Assembly: GCF_964204645.1 (NCBI RefSeq)
Contig: NC_134036.1
Span: 1,550,001 to 1,614,000 of the forward strand
Direction: 5' to 3'
DNA from: Tubulanus polymorphus
Taxonomy: Eukaryota > Nemertea > Palaeonemertea > Tubulaniformes > Tubulanidae
DNA length: 64,000 nucleotides
Every line of letters starts with the position of its first letter. The stretch's first letter is position 1. Positions 1 to 11,924 of the stretch are shown piece by piece. The translations under genes and the position numbers were made by a program. The notes beneath the pieces were generated by a model. The model was not told the DNA's origin and did not search any database. It saw nothing but the letters and a program-made list of their open reading frames with translations.

Positions 1-324
1 CTTATCTCCATCATAGTAAATACAAATGGCACAAATCAGTTTATCGGGACGCACTGCATTGCCTGAAAATTAGATTACAACCTATCACAGAATTGAAGAT
101 GATTGATCCCTGTTAAAATTAGTAAGTCATCGAATTGTTGCAGTTGTCACAATTTTTGAGTCACAAATTTGTAAGTCGTCATTTTAATAAGTCGTTTCAA
201 CTCGATCCCGGCCTCGCTATGAGACTTGACCGAATTCGAATTTATATATGTAATAAACAAATGATAAATAGCTTTGATAGCTTTGATAAAGTTTTTGAGA
301 ACTATTTATAAAATACAAACTTAC

Positions 325-382
325 CCTGAGCTACCAAAACCAACAGAACTGCTGTAACCGTAATAAACTGTATCAGTTCCAT
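325..382 (-). CDS. Signal-peptide first exon of an unidentified secreted or membrane protein gene (partial, leaves the left edge)
   Basis: On the minus strand an ATG at 382-380 opens 19 codons reading MELIQFITVTAVLLVLVAQ plus one base, and then meets a consensus 5' splice site (G|GTAAGT, GT at 324-323). The peptide has a short polar start and a run of about 13 hydrophobic residues, as in a signal peptide. No in-frame stop precedes the splice site. A TATA box lies about 100 bp upstream of the ATG. The mature protein would be encoded to the left of position 323, mostly outside the window, so the family cannot be named. The call rests on start codon, hydrophobic core, donor site and TATA box together; a chance combination is possible. 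Confidence 0.55.
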
Positions 383-461
383 CCTGTCGTCTTCCTAAGT
401 CCAGTGACGAAACCGTTTAGATGATCTCTGTAGCGACTGTTACCACAAGAGTTCGAACCAC

Positions 462-492
462 AAACTGATCAGTCGGATTGGAGATTTATATA
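462..492 (-). promoter_or_regulatory. TATA box and initiator-like site for the 325-382 exon
   Basis: Read on the minus strand, TATATAAAT lies at 492-484 and a TCAGTT initiator-like match at 68-63 of the 400s (468-463), about 25 bp further on. The ATG of the signal-peptide exon follows after about 80 bp. Order and spacing are those of a TATA-initiator core promoter. Inferred only from motifs. Confidence 0.4.
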
Positions 493-2924
493 GTTAGACC
501 GAGGATACCGTTTAGGCTGATGAAGAATTCGTATTATATTATCTGGATATTGGTGGTAACGGCTTCGCGAGATAAAGAATTCATTTATGCATCTGATTAT
601 TACAAATAAAATGAATTAATCAAGAACACAATAAACTTTATGATAATTTTCGATATATTTCTCAACTTTCATCACACGAATTGAGTGATATTACATAGTT
701 TGGAGATTGGTAACGGTTTTAACGAGATTATGACTTAAATTTATATCCATTATTACAATTAAAATGAATTAATGGAAAATTCAATTCTAGTCTAGATAAC
801 TTTTATTATATTTTCAATTTTCTTTGTTGCATTCTGTTTGTAGGATAAAAGGCGTTGCTAACGGAAAAAAAACCCAAATTAACGGACAAAAATTAAAATT
901 TTCAGAGCGAAGGAGCTGTAATTGTTGAGAGTCAACGGTTACAATTCGTCGAGTTAAAGAATTCATTTTTATAAGCAACAAGACTTAAAATCCTATGAAT
1001 CGACATTGAATCGACATTGCCTGAGTGTAGGGGGCGTATGTTATAGAGATATATTGTGAAATATTGGAATTCGTTTTAAATCTGTTTGTGTCGGCGGCAC
1101 TAGTCGTTTTCTCAATCCGGTGCTTGTCCATCGCGGGTTGTGCGAATATAAAAAAAAAACAAATTTAGCCAAAACCCAGCTATAGCGATGTGAGTTATGA
1201 ATCTGTAAGTGCATTTGCTGTCATGATTCTGTTGAAGACCACATGGGCCACATGGACACCACGCAGTGAGACTTGGTCCAAAACTATTTGACAATAGTCT
1301 ATGCTGCTCACTGATAATTGACGCCGCCATTTTTGCAAGTGACACTATTTACATCGGTTAGAACACCCATTGTCTACCACGAGATTTTCTTTTTTTTTTG
1401 ATGTTGCAGTGGAAAAAAATGTTTTAATCATCATTTGTATCTATTGTTAAACCGGTCACAATCATCTCCTTATCGGTCCCTGGCGAGAGAACAAGTCCGC
1501 GCACAAACCCAAATAATTAACTATAAATACCGGAATTCTGATTGATGATGATAATATAAATGAAGTTTATTTACCTTAAACGGTTTGTTATGATCGTCCA
1601 GCCAAAAAATACTATCCATGACTAAGAGTAAGAAATATTAAAAAGATACGTCTTAAGTTGAGATCTAAAAGAATCTAGACCTGGACTAAAATGTAAATAT
1701 GGTGGTAATTTATTCCAAAGATATGGAGCACAGTAATAAGAGGCCCTATGACCAGCGGATAAAAGTTATAAAAAGATTCTGAATGTTTGCCAGATAATGC
1801 AGCAGAAGAACCGAGAAAGGATTATTCTTACACCAGGCTGATTTATGGTCAGCGCCGATAGATTAAATCATCAAACAACAACTTGCTTACTACCATCGTT
1901 TGTTGTATGACACCCATTAATAACCACCAACGCATACAGGAAATTAACATTATTACAAACATTTTTAGTTCCTACGAAATCTTGCTGCGGATCACTGCTT
2001 AAAAAATAAGGGGCGATGGAAAAAAATAGAAATATATTTTTCTTAATAGCTAGAATCGGAAAAATGCCTACCAATAAATAGACGCGGTCCCGACTGGAAG
2101 CGTGGTCCATCCACCAATAGCTACCGTAAAGGTTGATTGGAAGGGGGTTATAGGGGAGGGGGAGGGGAGGTTGCAGCGTAAACAACGAGCTTAACAATAC
2201 ACGACAAGAATGACGTCACACACATATCTCTCAGGTCACGCATTGAGCGCCCACCCGGACACGAAGCGACCACATTTTCGTGACATCTCGGAGATGAGAA
2301 TAGAGTAACACGACACTGGGAATCGTCTGCCCTGCGATCGACAGCGGGTCGCGCGTGATGCCGCCGTTAACTTCGCGTGTTGAACGGGAACCTTAATCCG
2401 ATCACAATCAGCTGTCAATTAACGATGATTGTTTATTATATATTTATAAATATCTAGATATATATTAATATTTCTATTTATCTGTAGTTGGCGTTATGTT
2501 CGTCGGGCAAATACCGGGTGATCATTGGTTGAAATGTGTAAAGCAATGAAAGATCATTCTCATTATCGTCATCAATATCATTATCATCCTCGGGTTATCC
2601 TCGGGTTATCCTTGGGTTATCGTCGGGTTATGCTCGATTATCCACGGATTATTCTCAAATCGTCCTCAAAAAAAAATTTGTCAAAAAATAAGTTTTTTTC
2701 TTACTGTGTGAGGGTAAGTTCTCGAATCACGTGCGTTTCGCAATTTACGTTAATTGGTTCTATTCGAGCGCCTCTTATCTGATAGATTCGAACCCCGGAT
2801 TAAGGGGTGTCTAGTCGTTATTTTTCTGTGAAGTGTTTAAAAAATAGGTCACGGTGTCACTTTACACCGGGAAGTCGTCTGCGGTGGAATGTATGTTTAA
2901 AACGACCGAACGCGGACAGCGTTA
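493..2924. other. Gene-free spacer
   Basis: No coding segment with splice signals was found. Two diverged direct copies of an AT-rich block ending in AAAATGAATTAAT lie about 170 bp apart (about 550-780). At 2587-2650 there is a short tandem repeat of a 12-13 bp unit containing CTCGGGTTATC. The rest looks unstructured. Confidence 0.5.
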
Positions 2925-3270
2925 AGTAGCGTTAAGTAACGTTAACGCTTAAAACATTGCGTTCAACGACGTGAACTACAGTACTTCAAGCGTTTTATCG
3001 TTACTTAAATCCGTAACGTCAACAAATTGCTTTTTACGTTACCGATACAGGCGTTTCCTGACGTTACTGGTGTAATTGTCCGTTTCGAGCACTTAGGTTC
3101 CAGCGTTCGTTTTCTTCAAATTACACCCCATGTGACGTCAACGTTCGTAACGTTGATTGGACGCAAGGTATACCAGCCGCAGCGTCGACGTTTGCGGTGA
3201 ATATAAACGTCACTTGCGTTGAACGGCGGTGACAACTGTTGACGTTACGTTACGTTACGTTATTCGAAGC
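2925..3270 (+). promoter_or_regulatory. ACGT-rich promoter-like region upstream of the candidate CRHBP exon 1
   Basis: This stretch is unusually dense in AACGTT, GTAACGTT and TGACGT motifs, ending in a short tandem ACGTT run at 3241-3260. A CRE-type core GTGACGTCA occurs near 3131-3139. It sits directly in front of a TATA-like sequence and a 5' leader that leads to the exon at 3609. CpG-containing motifs are frequent compared with the surrounding AT-rich DNA. Mammalian CRHBP promoters are known to respond to cAMP through a CRE; whether this site works that way is inference. Confidence 0.4.
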
Positions 3271-3275
3271 GGGGA

Positions 3276-3304
3276 TTTATATACGTATTGTTAGACATTC
3301 ACTT
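3276..3304 (+). promoter_or_regulatory. TATA-like box and initiator-like site
   Basis: TTTATATAC at about 3277-3285 is followed some 20 bp later by TTCACTT, an initiator-like match. The sequence to 3608 would be a leader of about 300 nt, which contains a five-codon upstream ORF starting near 3318 (ATGAAGCGC...TGA). Motif evidence only. Confidence 0.35.
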
Positions 3305-3608
3305 GACGAGGAAACCAAATGAAGCGCAACAATTGAACGGGCTGTAAATCGAATTGTTGAAAAGAAATAAAAACGGCTCGAAGAAGAAAACGAAACATTG
3401 ACGGAAAAAGAAAAATCGAAAAGTAAAAAAAAAAGCGCGCGACGTGTGAAAATAAAAAGAAATCGATTTAATCCCGGTTTTAGTAGACGGCGGCAACAGA
3501 AGACAACGAACTTAACGTAGGCAGCGTTTAATACACGGCAACGTTTAATCTTAAGTGGATTCACGTAAAATTGATAACGCGACAGCGGGAAAGGGAGCCG
3601 CATTGAGA

Positions 3609-3686
3609 ATGAGTTTAAAAATGAAGTTACGGACATGTCTAGTGCACGCGCTGTTTATCGGAACGATATTACCGGCGCCGATCGAG
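3609..3686 (+). CDS. CRHBP: Signal-peptide exon, proposed exon 1 of CRHBP
   Basis: ATG at 3609 opens 26 codons that end at a GAG|GTAGGA splice donor (GT at 3687). The peptide starts MSLKMKLRTCLVHALFIGT and is a typical signal sequence: basic start, hydrophobic core, small residues near the end. It ends in phase 0, and the first recognised CRHBP exon downstream (38315) begins in phase 0. Human CRHBP also starts MS, then KL and a cysteine within the signal peptide. Joined, the model gives 7 exons and 323 residues, close to human CRHBP (322 residues, 7 exons). The weak point is distance: intron 1 would be 34.6 kb, and no transcript data link the exons. The alternative is that this is exon 1 of another gene whose remaining exons I missed. 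Confidence 0.5.
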
Positions 3687-3797
3687 GTAGGAAGATTAAT
3701 TATTTATAATATTTAAAGTAAAAATATTCAAATTAGGGTATCGTGTATAGTATTTTATAAATTCGACGAGGTTTGGTGAATATAATCATAGACAGCC

Positions 3798-4025
3798 TTT
3801 AGGCTAAACAAAAATGATACCTTGTTTCTCCGCAGCGGCCGGGTCATTTTTATAAAATATGATAACATTTGTAAACAGTTCATTTCTATAGCGGCCGGGT
3901 CTGTTATGGTAAAATTGATCACGATTTAAAAAAAAGTAATGTATAGGGTAGATAGGCGGCCGGCCGGGTCAACATTTAAGCTCAGCAGAGCGGAGAAACG
4001 AGGTATCAATTTTTTTTGGCCTTAT
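3798..4025. mobile_element. Short inverted-repeat (MITE-like) element, family M, copy 1
   Basis: About 230 bp bounded by inverted ends: the left reads GGCTAAACAAAAATGATACC then TTGTTTCTCCGC, and the right is its reverse complement (GCGGAGAAACGAGGTATCAA...GGCCTTA). The inside has repeated GCGGCCGGGTC motifs. It has no coding capacity. Further copies lie at 15936-16052 plus 22611-22720, 22821-23046, 27171-27475 and 50198-50389. A non-autonomous DNA transposon is the simplest reading; the transposase family is unknown. Confidence 0.7.
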
Positions 4026-5088
4026 ATCGCTTTCTGGTCATAGTTCGCACAACCGGCATAACTCAAACTCCGTGCAATTAATTAGACTATATTTAATTTG
4101 AAATTTGGAAATTCTCATTGAAAAAAAAAATTCGTTTTATCGAAAAAAATATATCTATTGATTGAATAACTAATTATTGGAAGACAGTAATATGATAAAT
4201 ATGATAATATGAATAATATGATAATGAACGGTGAAAAATCCGATATCTTTTCAAATAAGAAATATTTACGAGACCTTATATTTCGAATTGCTTCAAGTTT
4301 ACTTGATCACAAAAATATATTGATTACAAATATCAAACAATTCGAATAAATTATCGTTGGCATAAGATTTCAAAGGACAATATTTTAATATTTTCGGATA
4401 GAAAAATATTTATAGAAGTAAAAATTTGGAAATTTTTTTTCTTTGTGGAGAAATGAATAAAGGAATAGAAATTCGAAATGATTGTTCACTGAAGAAATGA
4501 TTCCATAAGTTCCTTTCTTTGAGAAATGAATAAAGGAATAAACATTCCCGAAAGAACATTACCTCGCACTTTTCGGAACGATTAAAACTTCTTTTAGTTC
4601 ATCTTCCGAAATATATTCTAAATGAAAATTTTTCGATATCGAGCGTTTTTCAAATATGTTCTCTAGAGATATCATGCAAGAAAAAAAATATGTCTATTTT
4701 AGAATTTTCTCATCCCGTTACGTTTGCCGAGGTTTTTATAAAAAGTAAGAAAAAACTACCGATTGTCGTTGAAATTCGACCTACTAAAACCTTTCGGAAT
4801 AGATTAGACACATTCCCTCCTAATAACCCCCGCCACGCACTCCAGGCCCCTAGAGAAAGCAAAAACTCCTATGCTGAAAATGATTTAGAAATTGCGAATC
4901 ACGAACTACGTGAAAAAGTGAGAGAAAGTAATTTCATGTTTTCCACGTCGCTAATAAACAACAGCAGCAACAGGTCAGACACGGCGAGAAACCTAGCGCT
5001 GTATACCTGCCAGCAATTAATTGTTATTGCGCACGATTGTCACTAGTTGTTAAAGTCAAGAGGGCAACTTCACCTAGAATTATAGATT
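4026..5088. other. AT-rich spacer
   Basis: No supported gene. GAGAAATGAATAAAGGAATA occurs twice about 83 bp apart (about 4449 and 4531), a small direct duplication. An open frame at 4690-5046 has no splice context, no recognisable domain and ordinary AT-rich composition, so it is not called. Confidence 0.45.
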
Positions 5089-5320
5089 ATAGAGATGGGT
5101 GAGAGAGAGGGGGAGAGAGAGGAGGAGAGAGAGGGGGAGGGGTAGAGAGAGAGAGGGGAGGGTAGAGGGGAGATGAGTTGAGAGAGGGTTGAGATGGGTG
5201 GGAAATAGTAGGTTGAGGGCAGGGGGAAGAGAGAAAAGAGAGGTGCAAAGGAGGAGAGATGAGAGAAGGGGGAGAGAGGAGAAAAAGGAATGGCAGGAGG
5301 AAAGTAAGAGGATAGAAGGC
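5089..5320. repeat. Polypurine (GA-rich) tract
   Basis: About 230 bp of almost pure purine on the plus strand, made of irregular GAGAGAGG and GGGGAGAG units. Low-complexity DNA of this kind gives false long open frames on the opposite strand. It could form triplex (H-DNA) structures; that is inference. Confidence 0.85.
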
Positions 5321-5697
5321 AAAAATCTAAAACTGATTAAGTAAAAGGACCACCAAAAAGTCTGTTTTTAAACACCATCGTTTGATAACGATTATTCAAC
5401 TAGAAATGATAAGAGTTGTTGAGTGAACGAATGATAACCGGGCGTCAAACGCTTTTTGAAGACGTCAGGATGAAAGAGATACCTCTTACTATCGAGGAGC
5501 AGACATCAGTATGATCAATATTAGAGATATCGAGTTCCACAGTTGTGTGGGTTTTAAACCAAAGCCAACTGCAAGCAGCCATAAAAATGTGATGTCACAG
5601 ATAGTGAAGAGTTAATTTGGATAATTAAATAATTCGCTTATCAGCGAAATTAAGCTCGACTTTTTCCAGAACTTAAACTTGAAAAATTCGTTAGTTT

Positions 5698-5710
5698 AGC
5701 AGCAGCGCAG

Positions 5711-5741
<31 letters not shown>

Positions 5742-6040
5742 ACCAGCAGCAACAGGAGCAACAGCAGCAGCAGCACCAGGAGCAGCTGCAGCAGCAGCAG
5801 CAGGAGCAGCAGCAGCGCAGCAGCAGCAGCAGCACCAGCAGCAGGAGCAGTACCAGCAGTAGTAGCAGCAGCAGCACCAGCAGCAGCAGCAGTAGCAGCA
5901 GTACCAGCAGTAGCAGCACCAGCAGCAGCAGCAGCAGCAGCAGTAGCAGTAGTACCAGCAGGAGCAGCACCAGCAGCAGCACCAGTAGCAGCAGTACCAG
6001 CAGCAGCGGCAGCACCAGTAGCAGCAGCAGCAGCAGCAAT
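5698..6040 (+). repeat. Imperfect (CAG)n array
   Basis: About 340 bp of CAG units interrupted by CAC, AGG, TAG and CAA variants, so it is an older, degraded array than those at 36.5 and 61.5 kb. The poly-leucine frame on the minus strand and poly-glutamine frame on the plus strand follow from the repeat and carry no further coding evidence. Confidence 0.9.
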
Positions 6041-6354
6041 GCTATGATTTGTATTTGTAAATTCCAGGTTAATACCGTGTATAGCGAGGCCGTCAATAAC
6101 AAAAAAACAACACTCTCTCCGTGAAGCTCATGGAGCTCAGCACGCAATGTGTCACATCACAACCATCATAATCTCTCTTCTGCTCACACGATACAATAAT
6201 TGTTTTGACGTAGCTTTTTTCTCGCCAGATCGAATGATGATGATGTTTGTAATAAACAAATTGCAACGAACACATTTTAGATTCAGTTTTTCAGTTAGAT
6301 ATTTTACATTACTATATATACCGGTACAAGAAAATATCGATTGAACATCGTTCC

Positions 6355-6765
6355 GCCTAATGTATATTTCAACTTGAGACCACATCATTTGTGTTGAATG
6401 ATAAAAAAAAAAATCTTCACTGAAATGGGTTAAATGAAGAGAAGTGACTCTACGATTTGAAAGTTTAACAATATATGTCTCCATGCCTACATACCAAACT
6501 TCAGTTGGTAGGCATGGAAATATGATATTGTTAAACTTTCAAATCATGGGGTCTCTTTTGTCTCTTGAACCTCTCTCAATGCAGATTTTTTGGATATATC
6601 CTTCATTACAGTTTAAAATGGATTAAAAATCAATGTTTTAGGTCTAATGCCAGCCCTTTCTGGTCCTAGTAAGACTTCTATCTGGTATGTACTACAAATA
6701 AACTGACTGAGCTAGGCCATGTGATGTGCGTTCAGGTCAAGTTGAAATAGATATTAGAACTCAAA
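6355..6765 (+). mobile_element. Foldback element, family F, copy A
   Basis: The core is a hairpin with about 47-bp arms at 6444-6490 and 6509-6556, the arms meeting at GCCTAC / GTAGGC around an 18-bp loop. The flanks on both sides match copy B (11925-12325) in the opposite orientation, so the mobile unit is about 400 bp and not just the hairpin. No coding capacity. Origin unknown. Confidence 0.65.
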
Positions 6766-7084
6766 TCCGAACTAAGTTATTATTACTTTTAGCTGATATT
6801 TTAGCAGTTATTGTTCAGGTAATGGCTTTTTAAAGATATATTTTCAGGTATTTTTTCTCACGTAAAAGATATTTCGTTCATCCATCATGCTTAGATATCT
6901 CGCGCGTGTGAACTGCCGAGATTTGCCGAGATTTCATTTCTACGACTGTCAGTACTAATTTTAATTGATGGAAATAATGCTTAATGACGCTTAACCTAGA
7001 TAGATTCATCTCCGACGTTAATCATAGCATTTTAGAAAAAAGGGCCGGGATTAAAATGTTTAAATGGCAAGCACATATGATTTG

Positions 7085-7225
7085 TGAAACTGGGTCGAAC
7101 CCATACAAGTTTGGAATTAGGTAAAATAAAACCCACACAACTGTGGAACTGGATTCAGAGTCAAATTAAACCCACACAACTGTGGAACTGGATCCACAGT
7201 GAAATTGAACCCACACAACTGTGGT
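7085..7225. repeat. About 41-bp minisatellite (ACACAACTGTGGAACTGG unit), short array
   Basis: Three to four imperfect units containing CCCACACAACTGTGGAACTG and a CAGAGTCAAATTAAA segment. The same unit makes the longer array at 32960-33540. Confidence 0.8.
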
Positions 7226-9098
7226 CCCTAGAACTGAGGTCCCTAGAGTCTAAAACCCCAGACCAGGTCGAGAAGGACCTGTGGAACTAGTACCAGAAAT
7301 CAACGTTGAGCTGAACTTTGTGAGAGTAAAGCCGTTGTTAGAGTAATGACCTTGATAGGGTGGGTCGAGTTGACCTAGCATTTGAATGTGTTAATTATCT
7401 CAATATCGCTATGTACTTATATATGATATCATCCCTATATCACCCTGACAGACGATAATTTAACGCCGGTCACATGACGAGACAATGACCGGTAAGGACT
7501 GATTAACCACGATGGTAATTTGACAATAAAGATAAAATCTACGAATCTATCTCAAATGTGATACAATAATTAAGAATTAGAGATTCATGATAATATCGAT
7601 AATTTGTGATAATTTGTGATAATTCTAGCGGGTGGAATTTCACAATAACTCGAAGACTCCTTTTGACTTCTGAAATTCATTTCATAACTTGCGCACAAAT
7701 AATTACTTTTATCCTCTTCATTAGAACACTCAAGTCTTAAAGCGACTTCGTTAATATTCTGAATTTGAAATTGTCGGCATTGTCGACAAGTTAATATAGT
7801 TCGGCAATAAATCCTCCTAATTGTTGACTTAAGTGATATATAGGTCGGTAATTTGAAACCGAACCACTCACTTCATTAAAGAAAACCCACCACGATGGAA
7901 CTATATTGACCTATTCTGGACTTGATGAGTATCGATGGTCAGAATTGTAGCCCCGGGAGGCTGGGAAGTGACCGGTAACACATCCGAATTCATGACTCAT
8001 TCACTACAATCATTATCTCTCGGGCAATTAACGAAATTAATTATTAATTCGATAAATATAACCTATCGTCGTCGTTTCGTCGCATCGACCTGCGTTCGCG
8101 AATAGGGTTTTAGTATATGTTTATCGATCGGAATTGAAATACGAAACATCGATGTATAAACTATACAGAAACTATGTGGGTCACTATTGGGTGCGGAGTC
8201 GACAGAATTAAATTCTTCACTGATATATGAAAATTGACTGAATATCAGTTACCCCACTAGATGGCGTACCTAACAGTTGGACAAGTCGATCATTTTCGTC
8301 AACCATAAAGTAACGATGCAAGTTTAATTGTTACCAAGTCACTTATATCGACTGTTTAACTCTAACCAGCTTCTGTGCAACATGCAGCCCTTCATATCCG
8401 GCCCAAGATTTTTCTTAAATTCCGTTGACTTTATAGAAGAAATCAGATCTATTCCTAAGGCGTCGTCGTTGTCCTACTGCACACTAACGCCGCCTGGTGA
8501 TTCTTTCTTGCCACAAGTTAAATCCTCGATTGCCACTGAGTCGATTGCTGAGTACATCCTCATCATTAATAAAATATTGCAATCGGTCACGTAACGCTAA
8601 CCTGTCCATTCTCGTAACGCCAACCAGTCCAGCTCTGAATATTCATCTAACCAATAATAAAACGGTCTCGAATAGCCGTCAGATATTTCGGACAATGAAA
8701 TGTGTGAGATTCATTAAATGGCCCGGCACGTCTGGTTTCGCATAATTACCGGACTCGAACCCGCTGTAAAATCTGGTCGCTACGTGACTTTGAAATTCAA
8801 TCGGCTACAATTATCATCGTTACAATAGACAAGACGGTTATATAATGTAGATGATGTTAGTTTTGAATTATTCGAATCCGAGGCGTAATTCTCGACTGTT
8901 ACAGGGATTCGAACCTCACGCCGATTTATATAATTACATGTAAACTTCCATGCAGGGATTCAGAAGTGATGCCGGAATTGACTGAAACTCTTCTGCGGTC
9001 TGGTTGCTTAAAATACCATAGTTACAATGAACTCATTATGTCGACAAACCACTCAGATAGGTAAACTCTCAAACCCACTTTTGAGCAACAAACACTGA
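7226..9098. other. Gene-free spacer
   Basis: No coding segment with support. A segment near 8480-8530 (CCGCCTGGTGATTC and GCCACAAGT) is related to the dispersed unit found four times in a CRHBP intron at 39600-39870. Confidence 0.4.
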
Positions 9099-9240
9099 GG
9101 GCCTAGTTTCACGAAAAAGTGTTATGCCTAAAACGGTAAACTTTGAATATTGTTGTCCTCATTGAAAACATGAAGTAACCAATTCAGCAATTACACCCAA
9201 ATTTTGAGTTGGACTTTTTGATGAAACTAGGACCTAGCCC
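9099..9240. mobile_element. Short inverted-repeat element with GGGCC...GTTTCA ends, type G1
   Basis: It begins GGGCCTAGTTTCACGAAAAA and ends with the inverted form (TGATGAAACTAGGACCTAGCCC). The inside (TAAAACGGTAAACTTTGAAT, then GAAGTAACCAATTCAGCAAT) matches a second copy at 28288-28425. About 140 bp, no coding capacity. Confidence 0.65.
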
Positions 9241-10759
9241 CTGCTGTTCCACGAAGCTGGTGGAAGCGAGTTCGGGTAGCGATACCGGACCCCCTGGCAA
9301 TCGATTCCAGCCACAACCATATCTTGTGTTGCTTTCATATGTTCAGGTTAAATTAATTAATGCCTGTTTTAACTAAACGTTTTGACAGCTGAAGAAGTTT
9401 TTGAAAACATCACTTTCAAGTGATTTAGTTTTTCAAGTCAACCGGTTTCAGTTTTCAACCGACGTAGCTGTTGAATTGCTTGCTCTCAGGGGTGTTATAA
9501 CATCGTGTTTGAGTTTGAGAGAGAAGCCGAAAAAAAGCAAATTGTAGTAAGCAAACAAGCTTCAACTTCTTCAGGATATCACGCCGTTCATGCTATAACG
9601 TATCACCCGAGTGTCCCCTGGGTACGTAAAATGAAGACAAAGCCATCGTTAAAAGCGAATAAAAACAATTAACTAGAATCTCAAGAACAACCAGCTCATC
9701 CGCGCTCGTACGAATTCAAAAAAAATAACCGTACGCACTGTTGTCAAAGATGAAAGACTCGTTGCTTACTCAACGCCGCTGGCATAACGGCTTTTACTAC
9801 AGATACGATTAATTATACCCTGTCGTATGGTAAATAAAATCGAATCAGAACTGTGGAATCTCTTTATTGATCTTCACAACGGCGTCCTTTACTAAGATGC
9901 AATCCCCCAAGAGACGCCCCCTATATTGCTGGTGGGTTTTAAGAAGATTCAGTATGGTCAAGATCGATTTCATTTGTAATTTTTTTACAACGGCTACATT
10001 CCAAATGTAGTTAATTCCTAATTCATGGTGACGAGGATTGTCGTCGCAAGGCACACCAGGATAGATCCTTGTTTAAAGTATGCACCATGCAAAAGCGGGA
10101 TTTCATATATTATTTCAACAAACTTTGCCAGTGGCACCACACCCAAACAACTGCAAAACAACGCTTAACGTAACTTTCGTATTCAAGAAATGCCCATCCA
10201 TGAATCGCTTTCGCACGCAGAATTTTTATAATTGAATATCAAATTTGCATTGCCTCTGACGTCATCGAATAGCTGATTAAGTTTTGGCCGGCCGCGCCTA
10301 ACATTGTGTATAAAATTGTCTCGAAGAATTATTGAAACTAAAATTACAATCCTTTCTTCTTTCATGCTGCTGAAAATTGTGTTCTCTTGACAAATTGGAA
10401 AAGTCGGTGATCATAGTTCTATTATATTATTAGTTTCCCGTGCCCATAAATTGTGTTCGTTTCAAATGACAAATTAGAGAGCTAGCTTCGTCGACACAAA
10501 CATCACGACTTACAAACTCTTATTTGACAACGTGCGTGGCATGAAAGTTCAACCTTTGAAAGATATCTAAATGGAAGGATCTTTAGTACAGTTTTACATC
10601 TTAAGACTTGGAACGAGTTTACCACACGGCCGGGGATACCTTCTAAACCAGAGGATACCTTACCGGGTCATACCATACCGGGGATACCCTTCCACCATTG
10701 AAACCTTACCATTCCGGGCATACCATACACCCATCTCAATGCCAGGCTAAAGTAGGAGT

Positions 10760-11040
10760 TTCAGTGATGCGCTTAAGACTCTGCCTCTTACTGCAGTTGA
10801 GACTGGTAAAGTTCTACCCCGAGTTGGTATCAAATACTGAGTAAGAGTTTGTGAAATACAGTAGACTCTGTATCTTACCGCGGTAAAGTTGAGACTGATA
10901 AAATTCTACCCCGAGTTGGTATCAAATACCGAGTAAGAGTTTGTGAAATACAGTAGACTCTGTATCTTACCGCGGTAAAGTTGAGACTGATAAAATTCTA
11001 CCCCGAGTTGGTGTCAAATACTGAGTAAGAGTTTGTTAGG
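10760..11040. repeat. 92-bp minisatellite array, locus 1
   Basis: About three copies of a 92-bp unit that contains GAGTTGGTATCAAATAC, GTGAAATACAGTAGACTCTG and TTACCGCGGTAAAGTTGAG. GTAAGAGTTTGTGAAATACA is nearly invariant. The same unit is found at 12600-12970 and as a single fragment at 26695-26795. Confidence 0.85.
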
Positions 11041-11329
11041 CCTAGAACTAGTTGAAATGCACGGTGAAATAAATAGACGTTTGTTTCCGTCTCGGTTGTC
11101 TCAGCCAGTATCAACTGAAAAAACGTTGTAATATGGATTCCTAAGTTTCACGGCTGACGAACAAACATAATAGTTGTAACTGTTTGCACGCGTGTGCATT
11201 ACTGAGGCTTATAGGAGAAAGTGGAAAATGGAGATGTGACGGGCAGCGGGGAGATGGAGGAGAGAGGGCATATGCGCATGGTGTTCTGCTGAGCAAGGTC
11301 CTCCTAACTTAAAGGGTATCTCAATAATA

Positions 11330-11552
11330 GATCGATGACCACACTCAAACGTGGTGAACGGATAATAAGATAAAATCCCACTATTTACAGATTAAAAGAA
11401 TTTAAAAACCATAATTTTTTTATTCAATCTAAAATATATAAAAAACACGACGTTTCGATCTCAACCTATAGAGATTAGATTGAATAAATAAATTCTTGTT
11501 TTTAAATTCTATTAATCTGTAAATAGTGGGTTTTATCTTATTATCTGTTACG
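11330..11552. mobile_element. Hammerhead-like retroelement repeat (family H), inverted copy with one core lost
   Basis: The left half is the reverse complement of the family H tail (ACCACACTCAAACGTGGT, then AAGATAAAATCCCACTATTT) and includes GAAACGTC on the minus strand at 11456-11449. The right half is a plus-strand tail (ATAAATTCTTGTTTTTAAAT, then TAATCTGTAAATAGTGGG). The stem II hairpin of the minus-strand ribozyme is partly kept, but the CTGACGA box is missing, apparently deleted where the two arms meet. Compare the intact pair at 62937-63262. Confidence 0.65.
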
Positions 11553-11924
11553 AAACATCACATTTTTAAGGCCTACATCATCCTGACGTCACTTGCGGTG
11601 CTTGCATCCCATCTGATGATCACTTGCAATAAGAGTGGAGATTTATTTTTGGATATTCGTGATAATACTTTGGGATATTCCTGCTGAAGATAGTTCGAAA
11701 CGTCGAATAACTATTTTCACAAGGACATTGGTTTTTATAATTAGAAATAACTAATGAGTTATATCTATATCTAATTCAATAGTTCTGTTAGTAATTACCC
11801 AGTTCACTCTTCACTAATTACAGACTACTCTTCCCTTTTTCAATACTGTTGTTTCCTGATTGACTCTACTAATTTTCCTGATGAACAATTTTAATAATCC
11901 AAATTGATTGAGAGGACATCAGGT

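Noticed and set aside
4690-5046. 118-codon plus-strand ORF
   Set aside because: No domain, no splice signals and AT-rich composition typical of chance frames in this region.
5650-6147. Leucine-rich membrane protein on the minus strand
   Set aside because: Poly-Leu results from reading an imperfect CAG array on the opposite strand.
11640-11720. Another hammerhead motif (CTGCTGAAGATAGTTC then GAAACGTCG)
   Set aside because: ATTC/GAAT could form stem I, but three extra bases disrupt the CTGANGA box and no stem II can form. At most a decayed fragment.
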